Below, piece after piece: positions 10,380-19,449 of a stretch of 64,000 nt of DNA. The notes beneath the pieces were generated by a model. It was not told the DNA's origin and searched no databases. It saw only the letters and a list, made by a program, of their open reading frames with translations. Source of the DNA: Buchnera aphidicola (Cinara curvipes). GTDB lineage: Bacteria; Pseudomonadota; Gammaproteobacteria; Enterobacterales; Enterobacteriaceae. Every line of letters begins with the position of its first letter. The stretch's first letter is position 1. The position numbers were made by a program, and so were the translations under genes. The stretch lies in contig NZ_LR217710.1 of the NCBI RefSeq assembly GCF_900698915.1, positions 124,001-188,000 of the forward strand, in the 5' to 3' direction.

Positions 10380-11594
10380 ATGACAAAAGAATTGATTTTA
10401 GTTCTGAATTGTGGAAGTTCTTCAGTCAAATTTTCTATTATTGATCCTATTAAAGAAGTTACTTATATTGATGGAATAGTAGAAACTGTAAACAGTGTTA
10501 CATCTTTAATAATAAAGAATTTTATAAAAAATAAAAAATTATTTAAAAAATTTGATAAAGTAGAATCATATAAGAAGTTAATTATATTGATTTTTGATAT
10601 ATTAATTGATCAATATAAAAATTATTTAAATAATGTAATTGGTATTGGTCATAGGGTTGTTCATGGAGGAGAGTATTTAAAAAAATCTATGATTATTAAT
10701 TCTTTTATTTTATCAAAAATTCAAGAATCATCTATCTTTGCTCCTTTACATAATCCTTTTCATTTACTAGCTATTAATGTAGCATTAAAAAAAATATTAA
10801 AATTAAAAAATTTTAATGTGGCAGTTTTTGATACTGCATTTCATCATACTTTACCTAAAGAATCATTCTTGTATGCTATTCCTTATCATTTTTATACTGA
10901 TTATTCTATTCGTAGATACGGTGCTCATGGAATTAATCATTTTTATATAACTAAACAATCTTCTATTTTTTTAAAAAAACCTATTTTTAAATTAAATATT
11001 ATTAGTTGTCATTTAGGTAGCGGTTCTTCTATAACTGCTATAGTAAATGGTAAATCAGTAGATACATCTATGGGTTTAACTCCACTAGAAGGGTTAGTTA
11101 TGGGAACTCGATGTGGAGATATTGATCCATCTATTATTTTTTATATGGTTAAAAAATTAGGAATTTCTATTGATAAAGTACAAAAGATATTAACTGAAAA
11201 TTCAGGAGTTTTAGGAATTAGTTCTATTTCTAATGATTTTAGAAAACTAGAAGAAAAATATAATATTAATAAAAAAGCAAAATTATCAATTGATATATTT
11301 TGTCGTCGTGTTTCTAAATATATTTGTGGATATTCTTCATTAATGTGTGGACGATTAGATGCTATTATATTTACAGGTGGAATTGGAGAAAATTCTAGTT
11401 TAATTCGTTATAAAATAATAAATAAATTATCTTTAATAGGTTGTTTTTTAGATATAGATAAGAATTTAAAAAATAACAAAAAAATTATGTTTATAAATTC
11501 TATTAAAAGTATACCGATACTGGTTATACCGGCTAATGAAAATCAAATTATAGCTAAAGAAACTTATGATTTAGTAAAAAAATCAATTTTATAA
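10380..11594 (+). CDS. ackA: Acetate kinase
   Basis: Converts acetyl phosphate and ADP to acetate and ATP, the substrate-level phosphorylation step after pyruvate dehydrogenase and Pta. Family motifs are LVLNCGSSSVKFSIID at the N-terminus, GHRVVHGGE, VFDTAFHHTLP, HLGSGSSITAI and FTGGIGENSS. I place the start at ATG 10380, giving 404 residues (E. coli 400). It follows an AAAAGAG ribosome-binding site and aligns with the family N-terminus, whereas the in-frame TTG at 10359 would add seven unsupported residues. pta follows 89 bases downstream. Confidence 0.97.
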   Translation: MTKELILVLNCGSSSVKFSIIDPIKEVTYIDGIVETVNSVTSLIIKNFIKNKKLFKKFDKVESYKKLIILIFDILIDQYKNYLNNVIGIGHRVVHGGEYLKKSMIINSFILSKIQESSIFAPLHNPFHLLAINVALKKILKLKNFNVAVFDTAFHHTLPKESFLYAIPYHFYTDYSIRRYGAHGINHFYITKQSSIFLKKPIFKLNIISCHLGSGSSITAIVNGKSVDTSMGLTPLEGLVMGTRCGDIDPSIIFYMVKKLGISIDKVQKILTENSGVLGISSISNDFRKLEEKYNINKKAKLSIDIFCRRVSKYICGYSSLMCGRLDAIIFTGGIGENSSLIRYKIINKLSLIGCFLDIDKNLKNNKKIMFINSIKSIPILVIPANENQIIAKETYDLVKKSIL

Positions 11595-11683
11595 AAGCGG
11601 AATATTAAAATTATTTTTTTAAAAATAATTTTTTTATATTATAAATCGATATTTTTTTAAACCTTATTTTTAATAAATATTTT

Positions 11684-12670
11684 ATGAAAAATTATTCAGA
11701 AAATTTTAAATTGTTTTTACAAAGAAAAGCTAGTTCAAATATCAAGAAAATTATTTTTCCGGAAGGTAATAATATTAAAATTATTAAATCTGCATCTATA
11801 AGTAGTAAACTAAAAATAGCAAAGTGTATTTTATTAGGAAATAATAAATATATTAAAGATATAGCAATAAAAAATAATTTTCTTTTACATAAAAATATTA
11901 AAATAATTAACCCAAATAGTATCAGAAAATGTTATGTTGATCAATTATTTAAATTAAGAAAAGATAAAGGAATTACTAGTTATTCAGATGCTTATCGTTT
12001 ATTAGATAGTAATATTATTTTATCTCTTATGATGCTTTATCAAGGTGATGTAGATGGTGTAGTAGCGGGAATCTCACATTCAACAGCTGATATTATTAGA
12101 CCTACTTTTCAATTAATACAAAATAATTGTAGAGATCCATTTGTTTCTTCGGTTTTTTTGATGTTATTTCCTAAAAAAGTATTAGTATATGGTGATTGTG
12201 CAATTAATCGATATCCGGATTCAAAAATGTTAGCTAAAATTGCAATACAGTCTTCTCAAACAGCGGATTCTCTTGGTATTACACCTAAAGTAGCTATGCT
12301 TTCGTACTCTACTGGTACTTCAGGATCAGGTATTTCTGTGGATAAAATAAAAGATTCTATAGATATAGTTAAAAGTACTTATCCAAAACTATTAATTGAT
12401 GGTCCTATACAATATGACGCTGCTGTTTCTAAAAAAATAGCACATATAAAATTACCATATTCAAAAGTAGCAGGTAAAGCTACAGTATTAATTTTTCCAG
12501 ATTTAAATTCTGGAAATATTACATATAAAGCAGTACAAAGATCATCAGGAATTATATCTATCGGACCTATTTTACAAGGTTTATGTAAACCAGTTAATGA
12601 TTTATCTAGAGGTGCAACAGTAGATGATATTATTTATACTACTGCTATGACTGCCATTCAGTCTTTTTAG
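11684..12670 (+). CDS. pta: Phosphate acetyltransferase, catalytic domain only
   Basis: Interconverts acetyl-CoA and acetyl phosphate. The 328-residue product aligns only with the C-terminal catalytic domain of the enterobacterial enzyme (about 714 residues). The N-terminal P-loop-like and DRTGG domains are missing, and the 89 bases after ackA hold no trace of them. Catalytic-domain motifs are intact: IIFPEGNN, SSVFLMLFP, YGDCAINRYPD, MLSYSTGTSGSG, IDGPIQYDAAVS, and the terminal VQRSSGIISIGPILQGLCKPVNDLSRG. Its length resembles the stand-alone class I enzymes of Bacillus and Methanosarcina. I see no strong ribosome-binding site before ATG 11684. It probably works with AckA but without the regulatory N-terminus. 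Confidence 0.93.
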   Translation: MKNYSENFKLFLQRKASSNIKKIIFPEGNNIKIIKSASISSKLKIAKCILLGNNKYIKDIAIKNNFLLHKNIKIINPNSIRKCYVDQLFKLRKDKGITSYSDAYRLLDSNIILSLMMLYQGDVDGVVAGISHSTADIIRPTFQLIQNNCRDPFVSSVFLMLFPKKVLVYGDCAINRYPDSKMLAKIAIQSSQTADSLGITPKVAMLSYSTGTSGSGISVDKIKDSIDIVKSTYPKLLIDGPIQYDAAVSKKIAHIKLPYSKVAGKATVLIFPDLNSGNITYKAVQRSSGIISIGPILQGLCKPVNDLSRGATVDDIIYTTAMTAIQSF

Positions 12671-12684
12671 AATATTTTAAATGA

Positions 12685-12741
12685 TATTATAGTAATTAAA
12701 AATATATAATGATGATTTATTTTCATAAAATTACTATAATA
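12685..12741. terminator. Hairpin between convergent pta and gyrA
   Basis: A perfect 13-base inverted repeat (12685-12697 against 12729-12741, TATTATAGTAATT and its complement) with a 31-base loop. On the plus strand the second arm is soon followed by AATTTTTTTATTT, a suitable U-rich tail for a terminator of the ackA-pta transcript. The long loop lowers confidence. Confidence 0.45.
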
Positions 12742-12769
12742 AATAATTTTTTTATTTGATGTAGTAATT

Positions 12770-15271
12770 TTATGATTCTAACGGATTATACGATAATTTT
12801 TGTAAACCAACTACTTTTTCTTTTTTAGTTGTTCTAATTAATATAACTCCTTGTGTATTTCTTTTTAAGATTGCTATTTCAGAAACTCTAATTCTTACAA
12901 GAGTTCCAGCATCTGTTATCATCATTATTTGATTATTTTGATTAACCTGTATAGCACCTATTACTACTCCATTTTTTTGGGTAACTCGAATTGAAATAAC
13001 ACCTTTAGTAGCACGAGATTTAATAGGAAATTGGTTTATTTTTGTTCTTTTTCCATACCCATTTTCAGTTACTATTAGTATATCATCTTTTTTATTTGGA
13101 ACTAATAAAGATACTAGTCGATCATTATTAATAATTTTAATTCCACATATACCAGCAGCAGTACGCCCCATTTTTCTTATAGTTTTTTCAGAAAATTGTA
13201 CTACTTTTCCTTTAGAGGTAAATATTAATATATTATTTTTTCCGTTAGTTAATGAAACTCCTATTAGCTCATCATTTTTTCGTAAATTAATCGCAATAAT
13301 TCCTGAATTTCTTGGTTTTTGAAATTGATTTAATGGTGTTTTTTTTACAAAACCTAAAGCTGTAGCCATAAATATATTTATAGATGATTTATATTGAGAA
13401 ATAGGTAAAATTGCAGTAATTCTTTCTTTTTGCATAAGAGGTAATAAATTAATAATTGGACGTCCTCGTGCATGCCTGCTAGTTTCAGGTAATTGGTATA
13501 CTTTCATCCAATATAATATACCTCTACTAGAAAAACATAAAATCGTATCATGTGAGTTTGCTACTAATAAATTTGCTATATGATCTTTTTCTTTAGTTTT
13601 AGCAGCTGATTTTCCTTTTCCTCCTCTTCTTTGTGCATTATAATCAGAAATTGGTTGATATTTTACATATCCTGAATATGATAATGTTACTACTACGCTT
13701 TCTTTTACTATTATATCTTCCATATTAATTTCTGACACTTTTTTAATTATTTTAGTTTTTCTATGATCTGAAAATTGTTTTTTTATTTCTATTAATTCAT
13801 TTTTAATGATAATTTTTAATTCTTTTGAATTAGAAAGTATTTTTTTTAAATATAAATTTTTTTTATTTAAATCTTTATTTTCCTGATAAATTTTATTTTT
13901 TTCTAAACTGGTAAGTTTATTTAATTTTATATCTAAAATAGAATGTGCTTGTTTTGTACTAAAATTAAAATTTATATAATTATCTTTTAAATTGTTTTTA
14001 ATTTTTATAGTAGTTTTTTTTCTCCAATTAATTTTTTTTAGATTTTTTATTGCTTTTTTATTGTTTTTTGAGCTTTTTATAACTTTAATAATCTTATCAA
14101 TATTATCTAATGCTACAGAAAATCCTTCTAAAAGATGTATTCTTTTTGTGTATTTTTTTAATTTAAAAATACACTTTCTAGTAATAATATTTTTTCTATG
14201 TTTAATAAATTCATTTATTATATTTTTTAAACTCATTTTTTTCGGTTGTCCAGATGATGACAACGCTACCATATTGATACCAAAAGATGTTTGTAGAGAT
14301 GTTAGTGTATATAGTTGATTAAGAACAACTTTAGTAATAAAATCTTTTTTTATTTCAATTACTATTCTCATACCATCTTTGTCTGATTCATCGCGTATAT
14401 TTGAGATACCATTAATTTTTTTTTCTTTTACTAAAATAGCTATTTTTTCAATTAATTTTGATTTATTAACTTGATAAGGTAATTCATAGATAACAAGTGA
14501 TTCTTTTTTATTTTTTTTATTTATCTCTATTAAATATCTAGATCTAATTGATATTTTTCCTTTTCCTGTACGGTAAGCTTCTTGAATACCAATTTTTCCA
14601 TAGATTATACCTGCTGTAGGAAAATCTGGACCTGGTATGTATACCATAAGTTTTTTTAAAGAAATACTTGGATTATCTAAATATGCTATACATCCATTAA
14701 TTACTTCTTTTAAGTTATGCGGAGGAATGTTTGTAGCCATTCCTACAGCAATACCAGAAGAACCATTAATTAATAAATTAGGAATTTTAGTAGGTAAAAT
14801 TTCTGGTATTTTTTCTGTGCCGTCATAATTTAAAACAAAATTTATTGTATTTTTTTTTAAATCACTCAACATTTCATGTGCTATTTTAGACATACGTATT
14901 TCAGTATATCTCATAGCTGCAGCAGAATCTCCATCAATGGATCCAAAATTACCTTGTCCATCAATTAGTGTATATCTCAAGGAAAATGGTTGAGCCATTC
15001 GTACAATAGCATCATATACTGCAGAATCTCCATGAGGGTGATATTTACCTATTACATCTCCTACAATTCTAGCAGATTTTTTATAAGGTTTATTCCATTT
15101 ATTACCTAATATATTCATAGCAAATAATATTCTTCGATGAACTGGTTTTAATCCATCTCTTACATCAGGTAAAGCTCGGCCTATTATTACAGACATAGCA
15201 TAATCAAGATAAGATCTTTTTAACTCTTCTTCAATACTGACCTGTTTGATTTCTAGTGCAATGTCTTTCAT
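12770..15271 (-). CDS. gyrA: DNA gyrase subunit A
   Basis: Breakage-reunion subunit of gyrase, which introduces negative supercoils. It has 833 residues (E. coli 875), the difference being mainly the absent acidic C-terminal tail. The active-site tyrosine is Tyr122 in [10 protein letters not shown], and Ser83 and Asp87 of the quinolone-binding region are present in [12 protein letters not shown]. The GyrA box Q-R-R-G-G-K-G at about residues 547-553 shows this is gyrase rather than topoisomerase IV ParC. The coiled-coil region around residues 360-480 is Lys/Ile/Asn-rich and contains many homopolymers. It lies downstream of ahpC on the same strand with a 304-base gap, so it probably has its own promoter. 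Confidence 0.98.
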   Translation of the reverse strand: MKDIALEIKQVSIEEELKRSYLDYAMSVIIGRALPDVRDGLKPVHRRILFAMNILGNKWNKPYKKSARIVGDVIGKYHPHGDSAVYDAIVRMAQPFSLRYTLIDGQGNFGSIDGDSAAAMRYTEIRMSKIAHEMLSDLKKNTINFVLNYDGTEKIPEILPTKIPNLLINGSSGIAVGMATNIPPHNLKEVINGCIAYLDNPSISLKKLMVYIPGPDFPTAGIIYGKIGIQEAYRTGKGKISIRSRYLIEINKKNKKESLVIYELPYQVNKSKLIEKIAILVKEKKINGISNIRDESDKDGMRIVIEIKKDFITKVVLNQLYTLTSLQTSFGINMVALSSSGQPKKMSLKNIINEFIKHRKNIITRKCIFKLKKYTKRIHLLEGFSVALDNIDKIIKVIKSSKNNKKAIKNLKKINWRKKTTIKIKNNLKDNYINFNFSTKQAHSILDIKLNKLTSLEKNKIYQENKDLNKKNLYLKKILSNSKELKIIIKNELIEIKKQFSDHRKTKIIKKVSEINMEDIIVKESVVVTLSYSGYVKYQPISDYNAQRRGGKGKSAAKTKEKDHIANLLVANSHDTILCFSSRGILYWMKVYQLPETSRHARGRPIINLLPLMQKERITAILPISQYKSSINIFMATALGFVKKTPLNQFQKPRNSGIIAINLRKNDELIGVSLTNGKNNILIFTSKGKVVQFSEKTIRKMGRTAAGICGIKIINNDRLVSLLVPNKKDDILIVTENGYGKRTKINQFPIKSRATKGVISIRVTQKNGVVIGAIQVNQNNQIMMITDAGTLVRIRVSEIAILKRNTQGVILIRTTKKEKVVGLQKLSYNPLES

Positions 15272-15575
15272 AGATTTGTGATCTCAATAATATAATTTTA
15301 TATTTAATATTTATTATTTAAATCATATTTAATGATTTAATAATTAGTTTTTGTGTTTTTATTAAAAAAAATAGATAGTTTTATTTATTTAATATATAAA
15401 TTAATATTAATTATTTATAATATTTTTATATTTTTTTATATATTAAATATATACAATGATAGAAAGGAACCATTATATATATTATAATTTTTTTATTTTT
15501 AAATGAAATAAATATTTTTAGTTAAATATAAATATAACTATCTTTATATTTTAAAAATATATTTTTTACAAAAAA
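15272..15575. other. Intergenic region between gyrA and ahpC
   Basis: About 300 bases of A/T-rich DNA upstream of gyrA on the minus strand. I see no ORF, RNA or convincing hairpin. The only unusual part is a slightly G-containing patch (GATAGAAAGGAACC) around 15458-15471 with no recognised role. Confidence 0.6.
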
Positions 15576-16178
15576 TTATATTTTTTGAAAATTTTTAGAT
15601 AAATATTTATTTATTCCTTTTGGTGTTGCTTGAATTGCGTCTTTCCCTGGAACCCAGTTGGCTGGACAAACTTCACCAAATTTTTCATAAAATTGAAGTG
15701 CATCAATTATTCGTATTATTTCTTTAATATTACGTCCGATTGGAAGATCATTAATAGATTGATGTCTAATAATATTATTGTTATCTATTAAAAATGATGC
15801 TCTTAATGCTATTTTTAATTCGTGATGTTCTATTCCATATGATTTTTGTATGTTTCTTTTTATATCTGATATCATAGGAAATTTTATTAAACCAATTCCA
15901 CCTGAATCTGGTAATGTATTTCTCCATGCATTATGTACATATACTGAATCAATAGATACACCTACAATATATACTTCTCTATTTTTAAATTCATTATATA
16001 AGTTATTAAATGCTATTAATTCTGAAGGGCATACAAAAGTAAAATCCATAGGCCAAAAAAATAAAATAGTTTTTTTTCCTTTTGAATATTTTTTTAGATT
16101 AAAATTATTAATTATTTGACCGTCCGGTAAAACAGCAGGTGCAATAAAATTAGGAGCTTGTTGAGATACTAGAATCAT
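15576..16178 (-). CDS. ahpC: Peroxiredoxin, AhpC/TSA family (typical 2-Cys)
   Basis: Thiol peroxidase reducing hydrogen peroxide and organic peroxides in the cytoplasm. It has 200 residues. The peroxidatic cysteine is in the DFTFVCPSELIAF motif (about residue 51) and the resolving cysteine in EVCPANWVPGK near the C-terminus, the layout of a typical 2-Cys peroxiredoxin. A GGIG loop resembles the GGLG signature of the overoxidation-sensitive type. It sits between gyrA and ung. With sodA apparently missing from its usual place near rnt, this may be a main oxidative defence in this part of the genome. The symbol could equally be tsaA. Confidence 0.92.
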   Translation of the reverse strand: MILVSQQAPNFIAPAVLPDGQIINNFNLKKYSKGKKTILFFWPMDFTFVCPSELIAFNNLYNEFKNREVYIVGVSIDSVYVHNAWRNTLPDSGGIGLIKFPMISDIKRNIQKSYGIEHHELKIALRASFLIDNNNIIRHQSINDLPIGRNIKEIIRIIDALQFYEKFGEVCPANWVPGKDAIQATPKGINKYLSKNFQKI

Positions 16179-16433
16179 ATTTATTTTTACCTCGATTAAA
16201 TAGAATAAAATTATATTTATAATTAAGTATTCATAATTTATTTATGATATATTATATTATATCATATTTTTTATTATTATATTTTTATTTAAAAAAATGT
16301 TTTTTTATTCATATTTTTATATAATAATTAAATAAAATTATTTTTTTATATGACAATATATTTAAATTAATTCTATTTTTAATTAGAAAAAATAGTAATT
16401 TTTATTTTTTAATCTTAATAAAGGTATATTATA

Positions 16434-17116
16434 ATGATAATTAATAAGAATATTTCATGGTCTAATTTATTTTCTATAGAAAAAAAAAAACATATTTTAT
16501 TAATTTGTTTAATGAAATTAAATATATACAAAAACATACTATAGTTTATCCTCCTAAGAAAATGATTTTTAATTCCTTTTTAATGACACCTTTATTAAGT
16601 GTTAAAGTTGTAATTTTAGGTCAAGATCCTTATTGTCATGTAGGTCAAGCTCATGGATTATCATTTTCTGTTCCTAATAAAATTCCAACTCCACCTTCTT
16701 TAAAAAATATTTTTAAAGAATTACAAAATGATTTTTTATTTCATAAAAATAAAATGTTTAATTGTTTAGAACCTTGGGCAAAACAAGGAGTTTTATTATT
16801 AAATTCAATATTAACTGTTTCAGATAGTGTTCCTGGTTCTCATAGGAGAATAGGGTGGGAAATTTTTACTGATCAAGTAATTAAATTTATTAACAAGTTT
16901 TGTACGGGAGTAGTATTTTTACTATGGGGTTCTTTTTCTTTTTCTAAATATAATCTTATTAATCAAAAAAAACATTTTATATTAAAAGCCCCGCATCCAT
17001 CACCATTATCATGTTCTCGAGGTTTTTTTGGATGCAGACATTTTTCAAAAACAAATAAATTATTAAAACATCAAAAAAAACAACCAATTAATTGGTTTAA
17101 AAATATGATATATTAA
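16434..17116 (+). CDS. ung: Uracil-DNA glycosylase, frameshifted at a poly(A) tract
   Basis: Removes uracil from DNA, the first step of base-excision repair after cytosine deamination. The family N-terminus begins at ATG 16434 (MIINKNISWSNLFSIEKKK, compare ANELTWHDVLAEEK in E. coli), preceded by AAAGG at 16421-16425. The rest lies in another frame, starting TYFINLFNEIKYIQKHTIVYPP. The two frames meet exactly at 11 consecutive A (16480-16490); one extra A joins them into about 228 residues. Catalytic parts are intact: GQDPY with the catalytic aspartate, GVVFLLWGS, and HPSPLS with the catalytic histidine. The residue after GQDPY, usually histidine, is cysteine. The TTG at 16505 could give a shorter product, but alignment favours the longer frameshifted gene. 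Confidence 0.88.
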
Positions 17117-17118
17117 AT

Positions 17119-17144
17119 TATCTATTTTTTATAGATAGATTTTT
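17119..17144 (+). terminator. Rho-independent terminator after ung
   Basis: A seven-base stem TATCTAT (17119-17125) and ATAGATA (17131-17137) encloses a T5 loop. It is followed by GATTTTTAA on the plus strand, just after the ung stop and before the convergent end of grpE. Confidence 0.5.
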
Positions 17145-17163
17145 AATCCTATATCTATATAGT

Positions 17164-17703
17164 CTATATTGTAACAATTGCTTTTTTAATAATTTTATTT
17201 TTAAAAATATATCCATTTTTTTTAATGTTTTTAATTGTTGAATTATTTGATAGATTATTATTTATATTTTTATCTTGTAACGTATGTATATTATGATTAA
17301 ATGCTATATTGACTTGATCTATTTTTTTTATACGCCATATTTTTAAATTTTTTTCAAATATATTTTTTGTTAATTGTATACCTTCTATTATTGTATTTTG
17401 TGTTAAATTTGAATTTTGAGATATTTTTATTAATTTGTCAATTTTATCAATAATAGGAACAATAGATTTTAAAAAATTTTTAATTTGATTATTTTTAATT
17501 AAATCAATTTTTTTTTTATTATTTTTTTTTATATTATTTATATCAGCATAATATTTTAATTTTTTTTTTTTTTTTTTTTTTATTAAAGAAGAAATTTTTT
17601 CTTCTATTTTTTTAAATTTTTTTATTTTTTTTTCTTGTTTTTTATCTTTAATATTTTTTTCTATTTCTTTATTTTTATAATCTTTAATTTTTTTTTTTTG
17701 CAT
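17164..17703 (-). CDS. grpE: Nucleotide exchange factor GrpE, very Lys-rich and divergent
   Basis: Cochaperone that releases ADP from DnaK. It has 179 residues (E. coli 197). The long N-terminal helix is reduced to a Lys/Ile/Asn-rich coiled coil. The family core is still legible: FLKSIVPIIDKIDKLI corresponds to FINELLPVIDSLDRAL, IIEGIQLTKNIFEK to the following helix, and the C-terminal beta domain keeps FNHNIHTLQ and KKNGYIFKNKIIKKAIVTI. A run of 22 T on the plus strand (17560-17581) is 22 consecutive A in the message, encoding seven lysines in frame. Any slip that is not a multiple of three would abolish everything downstream. Position between ung and tmRNA supports the call. Confidence 0.88.
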   Translation of the reverse strand: MQKKKIKDYKNKEIEKNIKDKKQEKKIKKFKKIEEKISSLIKKKKKKKLKYYADINNIKKNNKKKIDLIKNNQIKNFLKSIVPIIDKIDKLIKISQNSNLTQNTIIEGIQLTKNIFEKNLKIWRIKKIDQVNIAFNHNIHTLQDKNINNNLSNNSTIKNIKKNGYIFKNKIIKKAIVTI

Positions 17704-17894
17704 TTTTTTCTCTATTAAATTGGTTTAATTAAAAAAAATAATTAAATTTAATTATTTTTTTTAAACAAAATAATTAAAAAATTTAAATTATTAAAATAAT
17801 TTCTTTTTATTGAAAAAATATATAAATAATTATATTTTATTTATATTTTTTTTCATATGATATATATTTAATTGAATTTTTTATTAGATATTTT

Positions 17895-18268
17895 TGGAGC
17901 TGGCGGGATTCGAACCCGCGTCCAAAATAACTGAGATTATTGCTCTACATGTTTAGTTTATTTTTTTTATTAAATAATACTTAATAAACAAAGTATTATT
18001 TTTTATCTTGATTTTAAATATCACTATATTCTTTCAAGATTAATCGAATATAGTTATCTCTTTTTATATAACCTTTCAAAATATATCTATTCTATTTAAA
18101 GAGAAGAAAAATAGATTAGAAAGAAAGGGCTTTATCTAGTTTTTTAAGCTGCTAAAGCGTAAGTTTTATTTTTTGCTTTTGTTTTAAATTGGTTTTTTAT
18201 CGAGGCAAACCAACCCTCGACATGCAACAAAAATTTTTGTATATTTTGTCAAATCCATAATCAGCCCC
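17895..18268 (-). ncRNA. ssrA: Transfer-messenger RNA (tmRNA)
   Basis: tmRNA rescues stalled ribosomes and tags the incomplete peptide for degradation. Read on the minus strand, the 5' end GGGGCTGATTATGG (from 18268) pairs with the 3' end AGCTCC(A) at 17895-17901 to form the acceptor stem. A canonical T arm (GCGGGTTCGAATCCCGC) precedes it. The tag reading frame lies at 18144-18176: resume codon GCA, peptide A-K-N-K-T-Y-A-L-A-A, then TAA. The YALAA end matches the usual protease-recognition tail. A CGAGG/CCTCG stem upstream fits pseudoknot 1. The genomic 3' end reads GCTCC followed by AAAAA, so the CCA tail is not encoded and must be added by CCA nucleotidyltransferase. Confidence 0.95.
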
Positions 18269-18281
18269 ATATATAAATTAT

Positions 18282-18310
18282 ATTATAATAGATTTGTTTA
18301 ATTTAAACAA
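18282..18310 (-). promoter_or_regulatory. Probable promoter of tmRNA
   Basis: On the minus strand a consensus -10 TATAAT (18287-18282) follows a TTGTTT -35-like hexamer (18310-18305) at exactly 17 bases. It ends 13 bases before the mature tmRNA 5' end, leaving a short leader for RNase P removal. TATAAT is common by chance in such AT-rich DNA, so spacing and position carry the argument. Confidence 0.45.
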
Positions 18311-18418
18311 TATTATATATATTTTTTTTATTAATTTAATTTTATTATTATAAAATAAAAATATATTTTTTTATTTTATTTTTTGATATATTTTTAACTT
18401 TAAAGAGTGATTTTAAAA

Positions 18419-18754
18419 ATGATAGATATTTTTAATAAAATAGAAAAACAATTACAGGAAAATAGTATTGTTATATATATGAAAGGTTCACCTGAGCACC
18501 CAAGTTGCGGTTTTTCAGCTCGAGCAGTACGAGCATTATCATATTGTACTTCTGATTTTTTTTACGTTGATGTTTTACAAAATGATGATATTCGTATAGC
18601 TTTACCTAAATATTCAAAATGGCCTACTTTTCCTCAGTTGTGGGTTAATAAAAATTTGATTGGAGGGTGTGATATTATTTTAGAAATGTTTCGTAGTGGA
18701 GAATTATTAAATTTAGTTCAAAACTGTAAGAATAATATAAAATCTAGTATATAA
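18419..18754 (+). CDS. grxD: Monothiol glutaredoxin 4
   Basis: CGFS-type glutaredoxin involved in iron-sulfur cluster carriage. From ATG 18419 the protein has 111 residues (E. coli 115). It carries the glutathione and cluster-binding motif YMKGSPEHPSCGFSARAV, then the WPTFPQLWVNKNLIGGCDIILEM region that completes the glutathione site. An in-frame GTG at 18407 would add four residues. I prefer the ATG because it matches the family N-terminus and has AAAGAG about 11 bases upstream. It is a single-gene unit divergent from tmRNA and convergent with rnt. Together with ErpA here it fits a retained Fe-S system serving complex I. Confidence 0.95.
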   Translation: MIDIFNKIEKQLQENSIVIYMKGSPEHPSCGFSARAVRALSYCTSDFFYVDVLQNDDIRIALPKYSKWPTFPQLWVNKNLIGGCDIILEMFRSGELLNLVQNCKNNIKSSI

Positions 18755-18783
18755 TTTTCAATAATATTAAATATATTGTATGT

Positions 18784-19449
18784 TTATATCTCATCATTTC
18801 TTTTTCGATGAGATATATTTGGAGGCCATCCCCCGATTCTTTTCCATCTATTCACGATTTCGCAAAAAAGATATGCTGTTTGCATAGTGTCATATAAGGC
18901 GGAGTGTGCTTGCACAGTATCAAATGGAATTCCTGCAATTTTGCACGCTTTTGCCAGAACAGTTTGTCCAAAAATTAAACCGCTAAGTGTAGCAGTATCA
19001 AAGGTAGTAAATGAATGAAAAGGATTTTTTTTTGTTTTTGTTCTTTTAGCAGCAGCCATTAAAAAATTATGATCAAAATTTGCATTATGTGCTACTAATA
19101 TTCCTTTTTTGCATTTATGGATACTGATTTTTTTTTTTACTAATTCAAATATATATTCTAACGCATTTTTTTCACTAATTGCTCCTCTAAGAGGATTAAA
19201 TGGATCAATTTTATTAAATGCTACAGATTCTGCTTTTATAACAGAACCTTGAAAAGGTATAATATGAAAATGTAAAGTTTCATCTATTTGCAACCAACCA
19301 AATTCATTCATTTTTAATGTTACAGCAGCAATTTCTAATAAAGCATCTGTTTTTGCATTAAATCCTGCACTTTCTATATCTAGAACAACAGGATAAAATC
19401 CTCTAAATCGATTATTTAGAGTAACTCGTAAATTTTGCTTTATATACAT
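18784..19449 (-). CDS. rnt: Ribonuclease T
   Basis: 3'-5' exonuclease of the DEDDh family that trims tRNA 3' ends and matures small RNAs and 23S rRNA. It has 221 residues (E. coli 215). The catalytic signatures are clear: [15 protein letters not shown] (ExoI, about residues 21-35), [13 protein letters not shown] (ExoII) and [15 protein letters not shown] (ExoIII with the HxxxxD pair). The C-terminus [17 protein letters not shown] is nearly identical to the enterobacterial protein. The stop codon lies inside the strong hairpin at 18785-18817. With no CCA encoded in tmRNA, tRNA-end trimming followed by CCA addition is likely important. Confidence 0.97.
   Translation of the reverse strand: MYIKQNLRVTLNNRFRGFYPVVLDIESAGFNAKTDALLEIAAVTLKMNEFGWLQIDETLHFHIIPFQGSVIKAESVAFNKIDPFNPLRGAISEKNALEYIFELVKKKISIHKCKKGILVAHNANFDHNFLMAAAKRTKTKKNPFHSFTTFDTATLSGLIFGQTVLAKACKIAGIPFDTVQAHSALYDTMQTAYLFCEIVNRWKRIGGWPPNISHRKRNDEI
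18785..18817. terminator. Hairpin overlapping the 3' end of rnt, between convergent grxD and rnt
   Basis: An 11-base perfect inverted repeat TATATCTCATC (18785-18795) and GATGAGATATA (18807-18817) has a pyrimidine-rich 11-base loop. One arm overlaps the rnt stop codon and the other encodes residues near its C-terminus. It lies 30 bases after the convergent grxD stop. No T run follows either arm, so the terminator role is inferred from position. Confidence 0.45.

Noticed and set aside
13992-14318. A 108-codon open frame opposite gyrA
   Set aside because: Antisense to the Lys/Asn-rich coiled coil of GyrA; its Phe/Leu/Ile composition simply mirrors AAA and AAT codons.
17704-17894. Runs of poly(A) and poly(T) upstream of grpE
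   Set aside because: Low-complexity A/T sequence with no symmetry or motif beyond composition; no heat-shock promoter could be defended.
17895-17930. A tRNA-like T arm and acceptor stem
   Set aside because: No D arm or anticodon arm accompanies it; the 5' partner is at 18268, so it is the 3' end of tmRNA.
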